Source of the DNA: Pseudomonas sp. MUP55
Lineage (GTDB): Bacteria; Pseudomonadota; Gammaproteobacteria; Pseudomonadales; Pseudomonadaceae
Direction of reading: 5' to 3'
DNA: 64,000 nucleotides
Assembly (NCBI RefSeq): GCF_034043515.1
Contig: NZ_CP138214.1
Span: forward strand, 5,525,501 to 5,589,500
The notes beneath the pieces are model-generated. The model saw nothing but the letters and a program-made list of their open reading frames with translations, was not told the DNA's origin and ran no database searches. A program made the translations under genes and the position numbers. Below are positions 1-7,944 of this stretch, piece after piece. Each line of letters starts with the position of its first letter. The stretch's first letter is position 1.

Positions 1-282
1 CGCGAATGAAGGTGGCAGCTGTGCGCAGGTGTGCAAGACCGGGCATATCGGACCCCGGCAGACCCCGAAGAATCTCCCACGCACAGCCGCCATAACGAGT
101 ACAGCAGGCATAAAAAACGCCCGTTGAATGGCTATGGGCGTTGGTGCGCCGACATGTAACCGGACTTGCACGTCCGTGTCACCGTTTTTTGCGATGACGG
201 GACGAAGACTAGGCGCGTAGGCCTCTCATCACAAGTTCATGCACGGCCCAAAATCTTGCAGGAAAAATCCGAGGCTGGCCCA
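1..282. other. Gene-free left edge
   Basis: No convincing coding region is seen in this edge stretch downstream of the putative immunity gene. It holds one terminator-like hairpin for the minus strand (listed separately). The rest, about 145-282, has no recognisable family of repeat or RNA, and the small open frame on the plus strand has no family resemblance and no good ribosome site. Confidence 0.5.
111..142 (-). terminator. Rho-independent terminator after the toxin/immunity pair
   Basis: On the minus strand a 7-bp stem AACGCCC/GGGCGTT with a 13-nt loop is followed by a run of six T. It lies about 140 bp beyond the stop of the putative immunity gene, with no gene between, so it probably ends that transcript. 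Confidence 0.6.
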
Positions 283-702
283 TCACAACACCATCATCAC
301 CTTGACCTTTCCCAGGCCTTCCAGTGCATAACTGTGGTACTCATACACTTCCCCCTGAATAACCAGATGCAGGGCCCCCCCGTCATTATTGACTTGGACA
401 TCCGGCTCTTTTGTTTTGAGAAAAGGAGGTGCAGACACTAATGCGCTGAGTATTTCCTGATCACTTCCCAAATCCTTATGCACGTAATACCTGTAGGAAA
501 AACCCACCGTCGCACCACCTTGGCTATCTCGCGCACCATAGATCGACATACCGTTGCCCAGGGAATGCCTTAACACCACTTCATCCAGGTCCGGTGTTCC
601 GGGCGACAGGATCCAACTGCCGCCGATATAGATCAGGCAGACCACGAGCAGGCAATTGCGCAGAACGGGCATGAGGCGCTCAGTGGCCTTGCGAAATGGC
701 AT
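283..702 (-). CDS. Putative membrane-anchored immunity protein
   Basis: A 139-residue protein with one hydrophobic segment at about residues 13-33, after a short basic N-terminus, so it is probably anchored in the inner membrane with the rest in the periplasm. The ATG at 702 was chosen over a TTG two codons upstream because an AGAGG ribosome site precedes it. The gene overlaps the end of the type-44 toxin gene by 23 bp, the arrangement usual for toxin and immunity pairs. I do not recognise a named domain. The conserved-looking core includes YRYY and a later PFLKT stretch. The immunity role is inferred from position, size and anchoring, and is not shown by homology I can verify. If it is an immunity protein, its location suggests protection in the envelope. 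Confidence 0.6.
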   Translation of the reverse strand: MPFRKATERLMPVLRNCLLVVCLIYIGGSWILSPGTPDLDEVVLRHSLGNGMSIYGARDSQGGATVGFSYRYYVHKDLGSDQEILSALVSAPPFLKTKEPDVQVNNDGGALHLVIQGEVYEYHSYALEGLGKVKVMMVL

Positions 703-1063
703 ATTCAATACCTCTTCTTATCCAATATTGGTCCCGTGGGCCATCACCAAAAGGCTCACCACCCCACCATGATCCAAAATCCGGACGGGTCGTTTTGGCG
801 ACGGTTTGAGCGACACCGGCGGCTCGCAACAACACATCTTCGGGAATGCCCAGCACCGTTCCCGTAGCACCGTAATTGAAGTTACCAAAAGCTTCGTACT
901 GACGCCCCCGCTTCTTGTAGTTCCAAGGGCCGGCTGCACGGACCTGGGAGTAAAACCAGGAATAGGCGAAAGCCGAGCCGGGCTTGAGATGAATGCGCTT
1001 GCAGTTGGATATCGCCATGTTTTCAAGCATTGAAACACCAGGCGGCATTAGTGGTACGGCCAT
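680..1063 (-). CDS. Polymorphic toxin type 44 (Ntox44) domain protein
   Basis: A 127-residue protein that matches the bacterial toxin 44 family by its linked motifs: a PPGV start region, GPWNYK, the signature FGNFNYGATG and a C-terminal GDGPRDQ..I..GI.Y stretch. Family members are predicted toxic nuclease-like effectors, usually at the C-terminus of larger polymorphic toxins or as small stand-alone effectors. The ATG at 1063 has AAGGA eight bases upstream and gives the MAVP...PPGV start that I recall for this family. The frame stays open upstream through a hydrophobic stretch (about 1064-1138), so an upstream TTG start or loss of a longer N-terminal part is possible. Beyond that, the frame runs only into repeat DNA. 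The next gene overlaps it and is the likely immunity gene. No secretion gene is visible here. Confidence 0.7.
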   Translation of the reverse strand: MAVPLMPPGVSMLENMAISNCKRIHLKPGSAFAYSWFYSQVRAAGPWNYKKRGRQYEAFGNFNYGATGTVLGIPEDVLLRAAGVAQTVAKTTRPDFGSWWGGEPFGDGPRDQYWIRRGIEYAISQGH

Positions 1064-1212
1064 TTGCGGATCCTTGCTGGCATTGAGGAGCGCAGAACTT
1101 AGCCACCCCGCTCCGGCCAGAAAACCCAATAAATCCAAATGCAGAATTAGCCGACAACAAACACATCCCACTCCTACAAGATGCTTAGGTTGTTGCTCGG
1201 AACCTGTTTTCT

Positions 1213-1350
1213 TGATCGTTCCCACGCTCCGCGTGGGCAATGCCGCCTGGGACGCTCCGCGTCCCGCCAGCCAGCGCAACGCAGAGCCCTGCGCCAGGGT
1301 GACGCGGAGCGTCACGGGATGCATTCCCAGGCAGAGCGTGGGGACGATCA
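1213..1350. repeat. Long intergenic repeat, copy A
   Basis: A 138-bp element that begins TGATCGTTCCCACGC and ends in the imperfect complement GCGTGGGGACGATCA. It has internal inverted arms (GACGCTCCGCGTC and GACGCGGAGCGTC), so the whole can fold into a long hairpin. It is nearly identical to the copy at 1377-1513 and clearly related to 51942-52079. No coding capacity is evident; it looks like a non-autonomous palindromic element. Confidence 0.8.
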
Positions 1351-1376
1351 TCGAAAATCCGAAGTATCCGCCTATC

Positions 1377-1513
1377 TGATCGTTCCCACGCTCCGCGTGG
1401 GCAATGCCGCCTGGGACGCTCCGCGTCCCGTTAGCCAGCGCAACGCCAGAGCCATTCGCCAGGGTGACGCGGAGCGTCACGGGATGCATTCCCACGCAGC
1501 GTGGGGACGATCA
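1377..1513. repeat. Long intergenic repeat, copy B
   Basis: Second copy of the element at 1213-1350, in the same orientation and 26 bp away. It ends three bases before the chpC stop codon. Differences are few: for example GTTAGCC for GCCAGCC in the middle, and a shortened right end. Confidence 0.8.
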
Positions 1514-1515
1514 GT

Positions 1516-1971
1516 TCAGGCCAGGCCGGACTCGGCCAGCAAGGCTTCAAGCCCCATCAAATCCGGCACCTTCGCCACATGCTCACCTACCTGCACCGCC
1601 GCCAGTTCCAGCGGGCACAGCGGCACGTCCACGTAGCTCAATTCGCTGTCCAGCTTGTACGAGCGCGGAATTCCCTGGATCACCAGCGCAATGAACTTCA
1701 ACGTCGGCCGCCCGCCGAGTGCGTTGAGCACCACGATGCGTGAGCGTTCGCCGGTTACGCTGGCTTCGCCGCACACGGCTTCGAAGCTGATCAAGGGTAT
1801 CTGCCGGTCCCTCCAGGTGACTTGCCGCAGGTACCACGGCGGCGCATCGCTGGCCGGTTCGCCGCGCTGGAAGTCGATCAACTCGGCCACCGCGACATTG
1901 GGCAGTATCAAGTGGCGGTCAGCCAACGGCAGCAGCAGCCCGGTGAGTTGGCTTGCGCGGTGGTCAAGCAT
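1516..1971 (-). CDS. chpC: ChpC, CheW-like adaptor
   Basis: A 151-residue single CheW-like domain protein at the end of the Chp chemosensory cluster. In P. aeruginosa ChpC is one of two CheW homologues of the system that controls type IV pili; such adaptors link a chemoreceptor to the CheA-like kinase. Visible CheW-type elements are LLPLADRHLILPNVAVAELI near the start and the WRDRQIPLISFE region. Its ATG overlaps the end of chpA by 8 bp, so the two are translationally coupled. In P. aeruginosa chpB lies between chpA and chpC; here chpC follows chpA directly. Confidence 0.85.
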   Translation of the reverse strand: MLDHRASQLTGLLLPLADRHLILPNVAVAELIDFQRGEPASDAPPWYLRQVTWRDRQIPLISFEAVCGEASVTGERSRIVVLNALGGRPTLKFIALVIQGIPRSYKLDSELSYVDVPLCPLELAAVQVGEHVAKVPDLMGLEALLAESGLA

Positions 1972-4900
1972 GGGACTTGCTCCAATAAGCGATGCTTTCC
2001 AGCAGCACCGACTCCTGGTACGGCTTGCCCAGGTAGTCGTTGACGCCGATGGCCATGGCGCGGTCGCGGTGTTTCTGGCCGGTGCGCGAGGTGATCATGA
2101 TGATCGGCAGGCGCATCAGACGCGGGTCGTTGCGCACCTGGATCGCCACTTCGAAGCCGTCCATGCGCGGCATTTCAATGTCGAGCAGCATCAGGTCCGG
2201 GGTGTGTTCTTCGAGCACGGCCAGGGCGTCGACGCCGTCCTTGGCGGTCAGCACGTTCATGCCGTTGCGCTCCAGCAGGCGGCTGGTGACTTTGCGCACG
2301 GTGACCGAGTCGTCCACCACCAGCACCAGCAGCGGGCGCTTTTTCAGCGGGTCGTTGAGGATCAGTGGCGCATCCACCGACTGCGCCGGCAACATCGGTT
2401 GTCGCGCGCGGATATGTGCCAGCAGGTCGATGATCAGCACCACGCGGCCATCGCCCAGGATGGTCGCGCCGGACAAGCCCTGCACACCGGCAAACTGCGG
2501 CCCCAGGCCCTTGACCACAATCTCGCGCGTCCCGGCCATGGCATCCACATGCACTGCCAGGTGCCGCTCGTTGCACTGCACCAGCAACACCGGCACCGGC
2601 TGGTATTGGCCGAGAAGTTTGGGACGGCTGACGGTGTGCAGCAGGTCGCCGAGGTAAAACAGCTCGTACTGTTGCCCGGCATATTCGTAGCGTGGCGGAT
2701 CTTGCTGGTAATGCCCCGCCAACTCATGGGGCAGCACACGCACCAGGCCTTCGATGGTGTTAAGCGGAATCGCATATTGATCGTCCGCGCACTGCACCAT
2801 CAGGGCCCGATTGACCGACACGGTGAACGGCAGGCGAATCCGGAAATGCACACCCTCGCCCGGGATGGAGTCGATCACCATCGAACCGCCGAGTTGGCGC
2901 ACTTCTTCGTGCACCACGTCCATACCCACCCCGCGTCCGGATATCTGAGTGATTTTCTCTGCGGTGGAAAAACCCGGTTGCAGGATGAACTGCAGCACGT
3001 CGCGGTCGCTGATCTCCTGATTGGGGGCGAGCAGGCCGCGTTTGATCGCCTTACGGCGCACGGCTTCCAGGGGCACACCGGCGCCGTCGTCGCGCATGTC
3101 GAAGACGATATCGCCGCCTTCGTGGGTCAGGTCCAGGGTGATGCGTCCCTTCTCCGGCTTGCCCGCCTGCAGGCGCACCTCGCGGGACTCCAGGCCATGG
3201 TCGACGGCGTTGCGCAGCATGTGTTCCAGCGGCGCCGCCATACGTTCCAGCACGTTGCGGTCCATCTCGCCCTCGGCGTTGCCGACCACGAATTCCACGT
3301 CCTTGCCCAGCTCGCCGGCGACCTGGCGCACGATGCGCTTGAGGCGCGGCAACATGCGCTCGAACGGCACCATGCGCGTGCGCATCAGGCCTTCCTGCAG
3401 CTGGGTGTTGATGCGCGCCTGTTGCTGCAACAGGTCATGGGCGTCCTGGTTGCGGCGCTCGAGGGTTTCCTTGAGGTCGAGTAGATCGGAGGCCGATTCG
3501 GACAGTGCGCGGGACAACTGCTGCAGCTGCGAATGACGATCCATTTCCAGCGGGTCGAACTCCTCGTAGCCCAGACGCTCGGCCTCGGCCTGCTGGCGGC
3601 TGAACAGACGGCTCTGGGTTTCAGTGTCGAGGCGGCGCAGTTGGTCGCGCATGCGCTCGATGGTGGTTTCCACTTCCGTGAGCGCCGTGCTTGCATCGTT
3701 GACCTGCTGCTCGATACGGCCACGGAAGATCGAGGTTTCGCCGGCCAGGTTGACCAGGTCGTCGAGCAGTTCGGCGGAAATCTTCACCATGTCGGCGGCC
3801 GGATCGACCGCGGCTTCGGCCTTGCCCACCGGCAACGCCACCGGTACTACCGGCTCGTCGCTGGGGTGTACCAGGCTTTTGATGCGTTCGATCAGCTTGT
3901 CCACCGAGCCCACCGGCAAGCCGTCCGCCACCGCATCGATCATCTGCGCCAGTCGGTCGTGACAGCCTTGCAGCAGCGCGAACAGTTCGGGCGACGGCGC
4001 AAGCTGACCCGCAGACAGCCCTTCGTAGAGAAACTCCAGCTCGTGGGCCAGGTCGCCAATCGGGCCGATCTCGACCATGCGTGCGCCGCCCTTGAGGGTG
4101 TGCAGGTCCCGCAGCAGGTTTTCCACTTCCTGGCGGTTGCCGGGCTCGGCTTGCCAGCGCAGCAACGCGCTGCCTGAGCTGTCGAGAATATCGGCGGCTT
4201 CCTCAAGGAAAATATCCAGCAGTTCGGGGTCGGCGCTCGAGGCTTTGGGCGTCGCAACCGGGGCCGCCGAAGGGCTGTTCTGGCGCAGTTCGCGCAGTGT
4301 GGCGATCAGCTCGCTGCTGTCGCTCAAGGGCTGATGCTGGTGCAGTTCGTCCAGGTGCAAGGCCAGGCGCTCATGGCTGGCCATCAGTGCCTGGGACAAT
4401 GGGGTGGAGTAGCTATAGCGGCGGTCTACCAGCCCCTCGTAGACGCATTCGAGCTCCTGGGCCAGATCGCCCACCGCGTCGATTTCGGCCATGCGCGCGC
4501 CACCCTTGAGAGTGTGCAAATCCCGCTGCAACGAAGACAACGGCGCCATGCCATCGGGCTCCAGCAGCCAGCGCTTGAGGGACTGCCCGGCGCTGTCGAG
4601 GATGTCCACGGCCTCCTCAAGAAAGATGTCGACGATCTCATCGTCAATGTCCGTTTGCTGGCTCAGTTGCTCGGTGGCAGCCCCCAGCTCGGCGATACTC
4701 AGGGCGCGGCTGCCGTCGCTTTTGATCAGGCCGGTGGCGGACGGATCAAGGGCGTCATCCAGCAACTCGCGCAGGGCCTGTACCCGTGCCGGTGCCGGGC
4801 TGATTTCCTGCCCGGCCGCCAGTTGGTCGAGCATATTGATCAGCGCTTCATGGGCCTGCTCGGCCTCGTGGAAAAACCGCTCGCTGACCGCCAGGCTGCT

Positions 4901-7783
4901 CTCTTCCACCGCGCCGTAGAGGTCGAGCAACGCTTCGCATAACTCATCGATGGGATGCAGGTCGGCAAGGTGCGCGCCCTCGCCCAGGGTGGTCAGCTCG
5001 TCCAGCAGCGCGGTCAGTTCCTGACGCTCGCCGGGGTGTTGCTGCCAGCGGCGCAGCAAGCTTTCGGCGTCGAGCAGGATGTCCATGCCCTGGGCCAGGA
5101 AGTTGCTGATCAGTTGCGGATCGCGCTTGATGCGCAGGCCGGTGTCGGGGGCGTTGAGCAGGGCTTGGAGCTGTTGGTCCAACAGGCTTTGGGTGCGTTT
5201 GATCAAGCCCGCCGCGCCCTGGATCGGCGCGAGGGGATCGCTGTCCAGATCCCGCAGCCCTTGTTGGAACAGGCCTTCGGCTTCGAGCAACAGCTCGACT
5301 TCATCCAGGTCCAGCGCCAGGCGGTGAGCCTTGTATTCGCGGGTCAGGTGGTCGAGCGGCCGCGCCAGCTCGGCAATCGGCAACACGCCGGCCATGTAGG
5401 CGCTGCCCTTGAGGGTGTGCAGAGCGCGCTGCAGTTCATCGCTGACCTGCAGCGGCATGTGTTCGGCGGCCTGATGCAGAAACTGATTGAGGCTGTCCAG
5501 GTGACTCTGGGCTTCGTTGCGAAAGATCTCCAGCAACATCGGGTCGTGCGGTTCGCCAACCGCTGCCCGGGCGCCGCTGGCCAACGCATGGGCGCGGGCC
5601 GCGAGGGCGTCGACCTCATCGCGCTGACGCTGGTCGTTGGTGGCAAAGTCGGCGATCACTTCCGGCAGCACCGCCACCGCTTCATCCAGCACCTGCTGCA
5701 CTTCGGGGCCCATGGCCACGCTGCGCTCCAGCACGCGGTTCAGCAGGTTTTCCACGGCCCAGGCCAGCTCGGCCACTACCAGGGCGCGCACCATGCGGCC
5801 GCTGCCTTTCAAGGTGTGAAAGGCGCGGCGCATTTCGCTCTGGGCGGTTTTTTCCGTGCTGTCGGGCAGGTAACGGTGCAGCACCTCGAGCACTTCATCG
5901 GTTTCCTCAAGGAAAACTTCGCGCAGCTCATCGTCAACCGGCTCTTCATCAGGCGGGGGCGGCAGCAGGCTACCCGGGCGTTGCAGGGCCGGAGGGTTGA
6001 GGCGCGAGGTGGGGCTGGCCAGCGCATCGAATTGGGATTGGCTGGGGGCGGCATCGCCGGACAGCGCACCGTCGGGTGCCGCCAACGCTTGGCGCCAGGG
6101 CTTCTCTACCGGCAGGTAGCCCAGCGCGCTCAGGCCCTGGGTGGCCAGCTCCAGCACTTTTTCCCCTGCGGCATCGGGGTCCTGGAGCATGCGTTCCAGG
6201 TAGTACTCCAGGCTGCTGATCACCTCGGCGAAATGCTCCAGCTGCACTTGGCTGGGCGCCGTATCGTTGACCATCAGCTGTTCATCGACGTAATCGGTGC
6301 AACCGCGCATCAGGCTCGCCGCGCGGGGCAGTGGAATCATCGCCAGGGCGCCGCGCACCTGGCTCAACAGCTCAGGCAGGGACTCCAGGCGCTGGCGGTC
6401 CCAATCGGCCTCGATGCAATCGATCACCAATTCTTTGGCCTGGCGCAGACACTGGCAGGATTCGCGGATCACCAACTGGTGGATCTGGGTCAGGTCGGTG
6501 GTTGGCAGCCGGCTTTCTTCGCGGCTCTCCGGTTCCACCGTGCCGACCATGCCGGCCAACGTCGCTTCGACGTAGAGCAATGCCCCGGCCACGTCCATCA
6601 ATACGGCATCGCTCGGTTCGCGCTGCCCCTGGACCAGGCTCAGGACCACCGCGAGCTGGTCGATGATCACTTTGCGCGGCTGGCCGAAACCGAGCACCGC
6701 CAGGGTGTCGGCAATCTGGCGCAGCGGCGCCAGCAGCGGGTCAAGGTCCTGGGTGTGCTGACGGTCGCTGCGCACGAACAGATCGAGGCGCTCCTTGACC
6801 CGTACCAACTCTTCGCACAAGGCGCCGAGCACCGAACCCATGGCGTTGCGGTCCGGCCCGGCCAGGCGTGCACGTTCGGCATCGACCACGGCGCTGTCGG
6901 GCAGCGCCTCATCCAGGCCGTAACGTTCCTTCAGGCTTTGCATGCGCGGCGTCGGGCGGGTGACTTTGGCGACGTAGAACAGCAGGCTCTTGAGCAGCTC
7001 ATCCGGCGCCGGCTGGTTGATCCCGTCGATGCCCTGGGCCAGCAGGCGCTTGAGCTGCTTGCCGCTGGCCTTGAGCAGGCTGCGCAGGGCCGGGCTGTTG
7101 GCGACCACTCCGGTGAGCATGCCTTCGACCAGCGCCGAAGTGACCTGCCACAACGGCAACAGCGGCGCGCCCTGGCACAGCGCTTCCAGGCGTGCGAAGA
7201 CCCGCGCCATGTCTTCCAGATTGCTGGGGCCGTGGTCCTCGCGCAGCAAACCAGCCAGGGCCTGTTGCAGCAGTGAGTGCCACTGGCGCAGGTGTTCGTG
7301 CAGGTCCGGCGCGGTGCGTTGGGCCAGCGCCTCAGCCGGCAGCGGCGCGATCGTCAACAGTTGCGGGCTGAACAGGCTGGTTTCCGACAGCAGGCTTTCA
7401 CCCCGGGCGCTGCGCAGGTCGTTGAGCAGCGGCAACACCACCAGCGGCAGGTCGCGGCGGGCACTGTGCACGCGGTCCAGGTACAGCGGCAATTGGCCGA
7501 GGGCCTGTTGCAGCAGGCGGATGCTTTCGTCGCGCTGGCTGACGTGCCCGGCCTGCAATGCCAGCCCCAGGGCTTCGATCTCTTCAGCCAGCAGGGCCGC
7601 GCCGTAGAACTCCACCATCTGCAGCGCGCCGTGCACTTGGTGGATAGCCGCCAGGCACTCGTTGATGGCGTCGGCGTCATGGCTGTCGACGTACACGTCC
7701 AGCGCCGAACGGGCCTGTTGCAGGGTTTCGGCAATGTCGCCCTTGACCCATTCGAGGGCCACGTAGTCGTGCCGATCAACCAT
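1964..7783 (-). CDS. chpA: ChpA, hybrid CheA-like histidine kinase with response regulator domain
   Basis: A 1939-residue hybrid kinase of the type IV pilus chemosensory system. Four canonical HPt phosphorylation sites read HTLKG, near residues 656, 788, 1090 and 1229. A divergent site (HQVHG, about residue 48) lies near the N-terminus. These are followed by a CheA dimerisation region, an ATPase domain with N box (HMLRNAVDHG) and G boxes (DDGAG, GRGVGMD), a CheW-like domain and a C-terminal receiver with phosphoacceptor Asp1868 (LLDIEMPRMDG). It should phosphorylate PilG and PilH. The P. aeruginosa protein is about 2,470 residues, so this one is shorter by roughly 500 residues, apparently in the N-terminal HPt-rich part. 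It follows pilJ after a 161-bp gap filled by a REPIN. Confidence 0.95.
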   Translation of the reverse strand: MVDRHDYVALEWVKGDIAETLQQARSALDVYVDSHDADAINECLAAIHQVHGALQMVEFYGAALLAEEIEALGLALQAGHVSQRDESIRLLQQALGQLPLYLDRVHSARRDLPLVVLPLLNDLRSARGESLLSETSLFSPQLLTIAPLPAEALAQRTAPDLHEHLRQWHSLLQQALAGLLREDHGPSNLEDMARVFARLEALCQGAPLLPLWQVTSALVEGMLTGVVANSPALRSLLKASGKQLKRLLAQGIDGINQPAPDELLKSLLFYVAKVTRPTPRMQSLKERYGLDEALPDSAVVDAERARLAGPDRNAMGSVLGALCEELVRVKERLDLFVRSDRQHTQDLDPLLAPLRQIADTLAVLGFGQPRKVIIDQLAVVLSLVQGQREPSDAVLMDVAGALLYVEATLAGMVGTVEPESREESRLPTTDLTQIHQLVIRESCQCLRQAKELVIDCIEADWDRQRLESLPELLSQVRGALAMIPLPRAASLMRGCTDYVDEQLMVNDTAPSQVQLEHFAEVISSLEYYLERMLQDPDAAGEKVLELATQGLSALGYLPVEKPWRQALAAPDGALSGDAAPSQSQFDALASPTSRLNPPALQRPGSLLPPPPDEEPVDDELREVFLEETDEVLEVLHRYLPDSTEKTAQSEMRRAFHTLKGSGRMVRALVVAELAWAVENLLNRVLERSVAMGPEVQQVLDEAVAVLPEVIADFATNDQRQRDEVDALAARAHALASGARAAVGEPHDPMLLEIFRNEAQSHLDSLNQFLHQAAEHMPLQVSDELQRALHTLKGSAYMAGVLPIAELARPLDHLTREYKAHRLALDLDEVELLLEAEGLFQQGLRDLDSDPLAPIQGAAGLIKRTQSLLDQQLQALLNAPDTGLRIKRDPQLISNFLAQGMDILLDAESLLRRWQQHPGERQELTALLDELTTLGEGAHLADLHPIDELCEALLDLYGAVEESSLAVSERFFHEAEQAHEALINMLDQLAAGQEISPAPARVQALRELLDDALDPSATGLIKSDGSRALSIAELGAATEQLSQQTDIDDEIVDIFLEEAVDILDSAGQSLKRWLLEPDGMAPLSSLQRDLHTLKGGARMAEIDAVGDLAQELECVYEGLVDRRYSYSTPLSQALMASHERLALHLDELHQHQPLSDSSELIATLRELRQNSPSAAPVATPKASSADPELLDIFLEEAADILDSSGSALLRWQAEPGNRQEVENLLRDLHTLKGGARMVEIGPIGDLAHELEFLYEGLSAGQLAPSPELFALLQGCHDRLAQMIDAVADGLPVGSVDKLIERIKSLVHPSDEPVVPVALPVGKAEAAVDPAADMVKISAELLDDLVNLAGETSIFRGRIEQQVNDASTALTEVETTIERMRDQLRRLDTETQSRLFSRQQAEAERLGYEEFDPLEMDRHSQLQQLSRALSESASDLLDLKETLERRNQDAHDLLQQQARINTQLQEGLMRTRMVPFERMLPRLKRIVRQVAGELGKDVEFVVGNAEGEMDRNVLERMAAPLEHMLRNAVDHGLESREVRLQAGKPEKGRITLDLTHEGGDIVFDMRDDGAGVPLEAVRRKAIKRGLLAPNQEISDRDVLQFILQPGFSTAEKITQISGRGVGMDVVHEEVRQLGGSMVIDSIPGEGVHFRIRLPFTVSVNRALMVQCADDQYAIPLNTIEGLVRVLPHELAGHYQQDPPRYEYAGQQYELFYLGDLLHTVSRPKLLGQYQPVPVLLVQCNERHLAVHVDAMAGTREIVVKGLGPQFAGVQGLSGATILGDGRVVLIIDLLAHIRARQPMLPAQSVDAPLILNDPLKKRPLLVLVVDDSVTVRKVTSRLLERNGMNVLTAKDGVDALAVLEEHTPDLMLLDIEMPRMDGFEVAIQVRNDPRLMRLPIIMITSRTGQKHRDRAMAIGVNDYLGKPYQESVLLESIAYWSKSHA

Positions 7784-7841
7784 AACTGCTCCGCTTAGAA
7801 TTCATGGGTTGCTGGTGTTCTTGAAACCAATGGAGATTAAG

Positions 7842-7933
7842 TGTGGGAGGGGGCTTGCTCCCGATGGCGGTGTACCAGTCACTTGATCCATCGGCTGAAC
7901 CACCGCCATCGGGAGCAAGCCCCCTCCCACATT
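7842..7933. repeat. REPIN (TGTGGGAGGGGGCTTGC family) inside the chp cluster
   Basis: Two REP sequences in inverted orientation around a short spacer form a 92-bp hairpin. Both arms are the CTCCCGAT variant (GCTTGCTCCCGAT and ATCGGGAGCAAGC). It lies between pilJ and chpA, where P. aeruginosa carries pilK. Confidence 0.9.
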
Positions 7934-7944
7934 TGGACCGCATT

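Larger units (their letters stand above)
1139..1515. other. Gene-free spacer filled by two long repeats
   Basis: This 377-bp gap between the toxin gene and chpC consists mainly of two copies of a palindromic-ended repeat (1213-1350 and 1377-1513). An open frame that crosses it on the minus strand merely translates the repeats and is not a gene. Confidence 0.7.

Noticed and set aside
1064..1495. Long N-terminal extension of the toxin frame
   Set aside because: Most of it translates the palindromic repeats (both copies give near-identical peptides), so it is not a real coding extension.
1655..3484. Long plus-strand open frame opposite chpA (also 4955-7276)
   Set aside because: These are antisense shadows of a GC-rich gene; composition is His/Gln/Ala-biased with no family match, while the minus-strand ChpA frame carries clear domains.
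7842..7933. CRISPR-like repeats
   Set aside because: The many similar sequences in the window are inverted REP pairs scattered between genes, not regularly spaced direct repeats.
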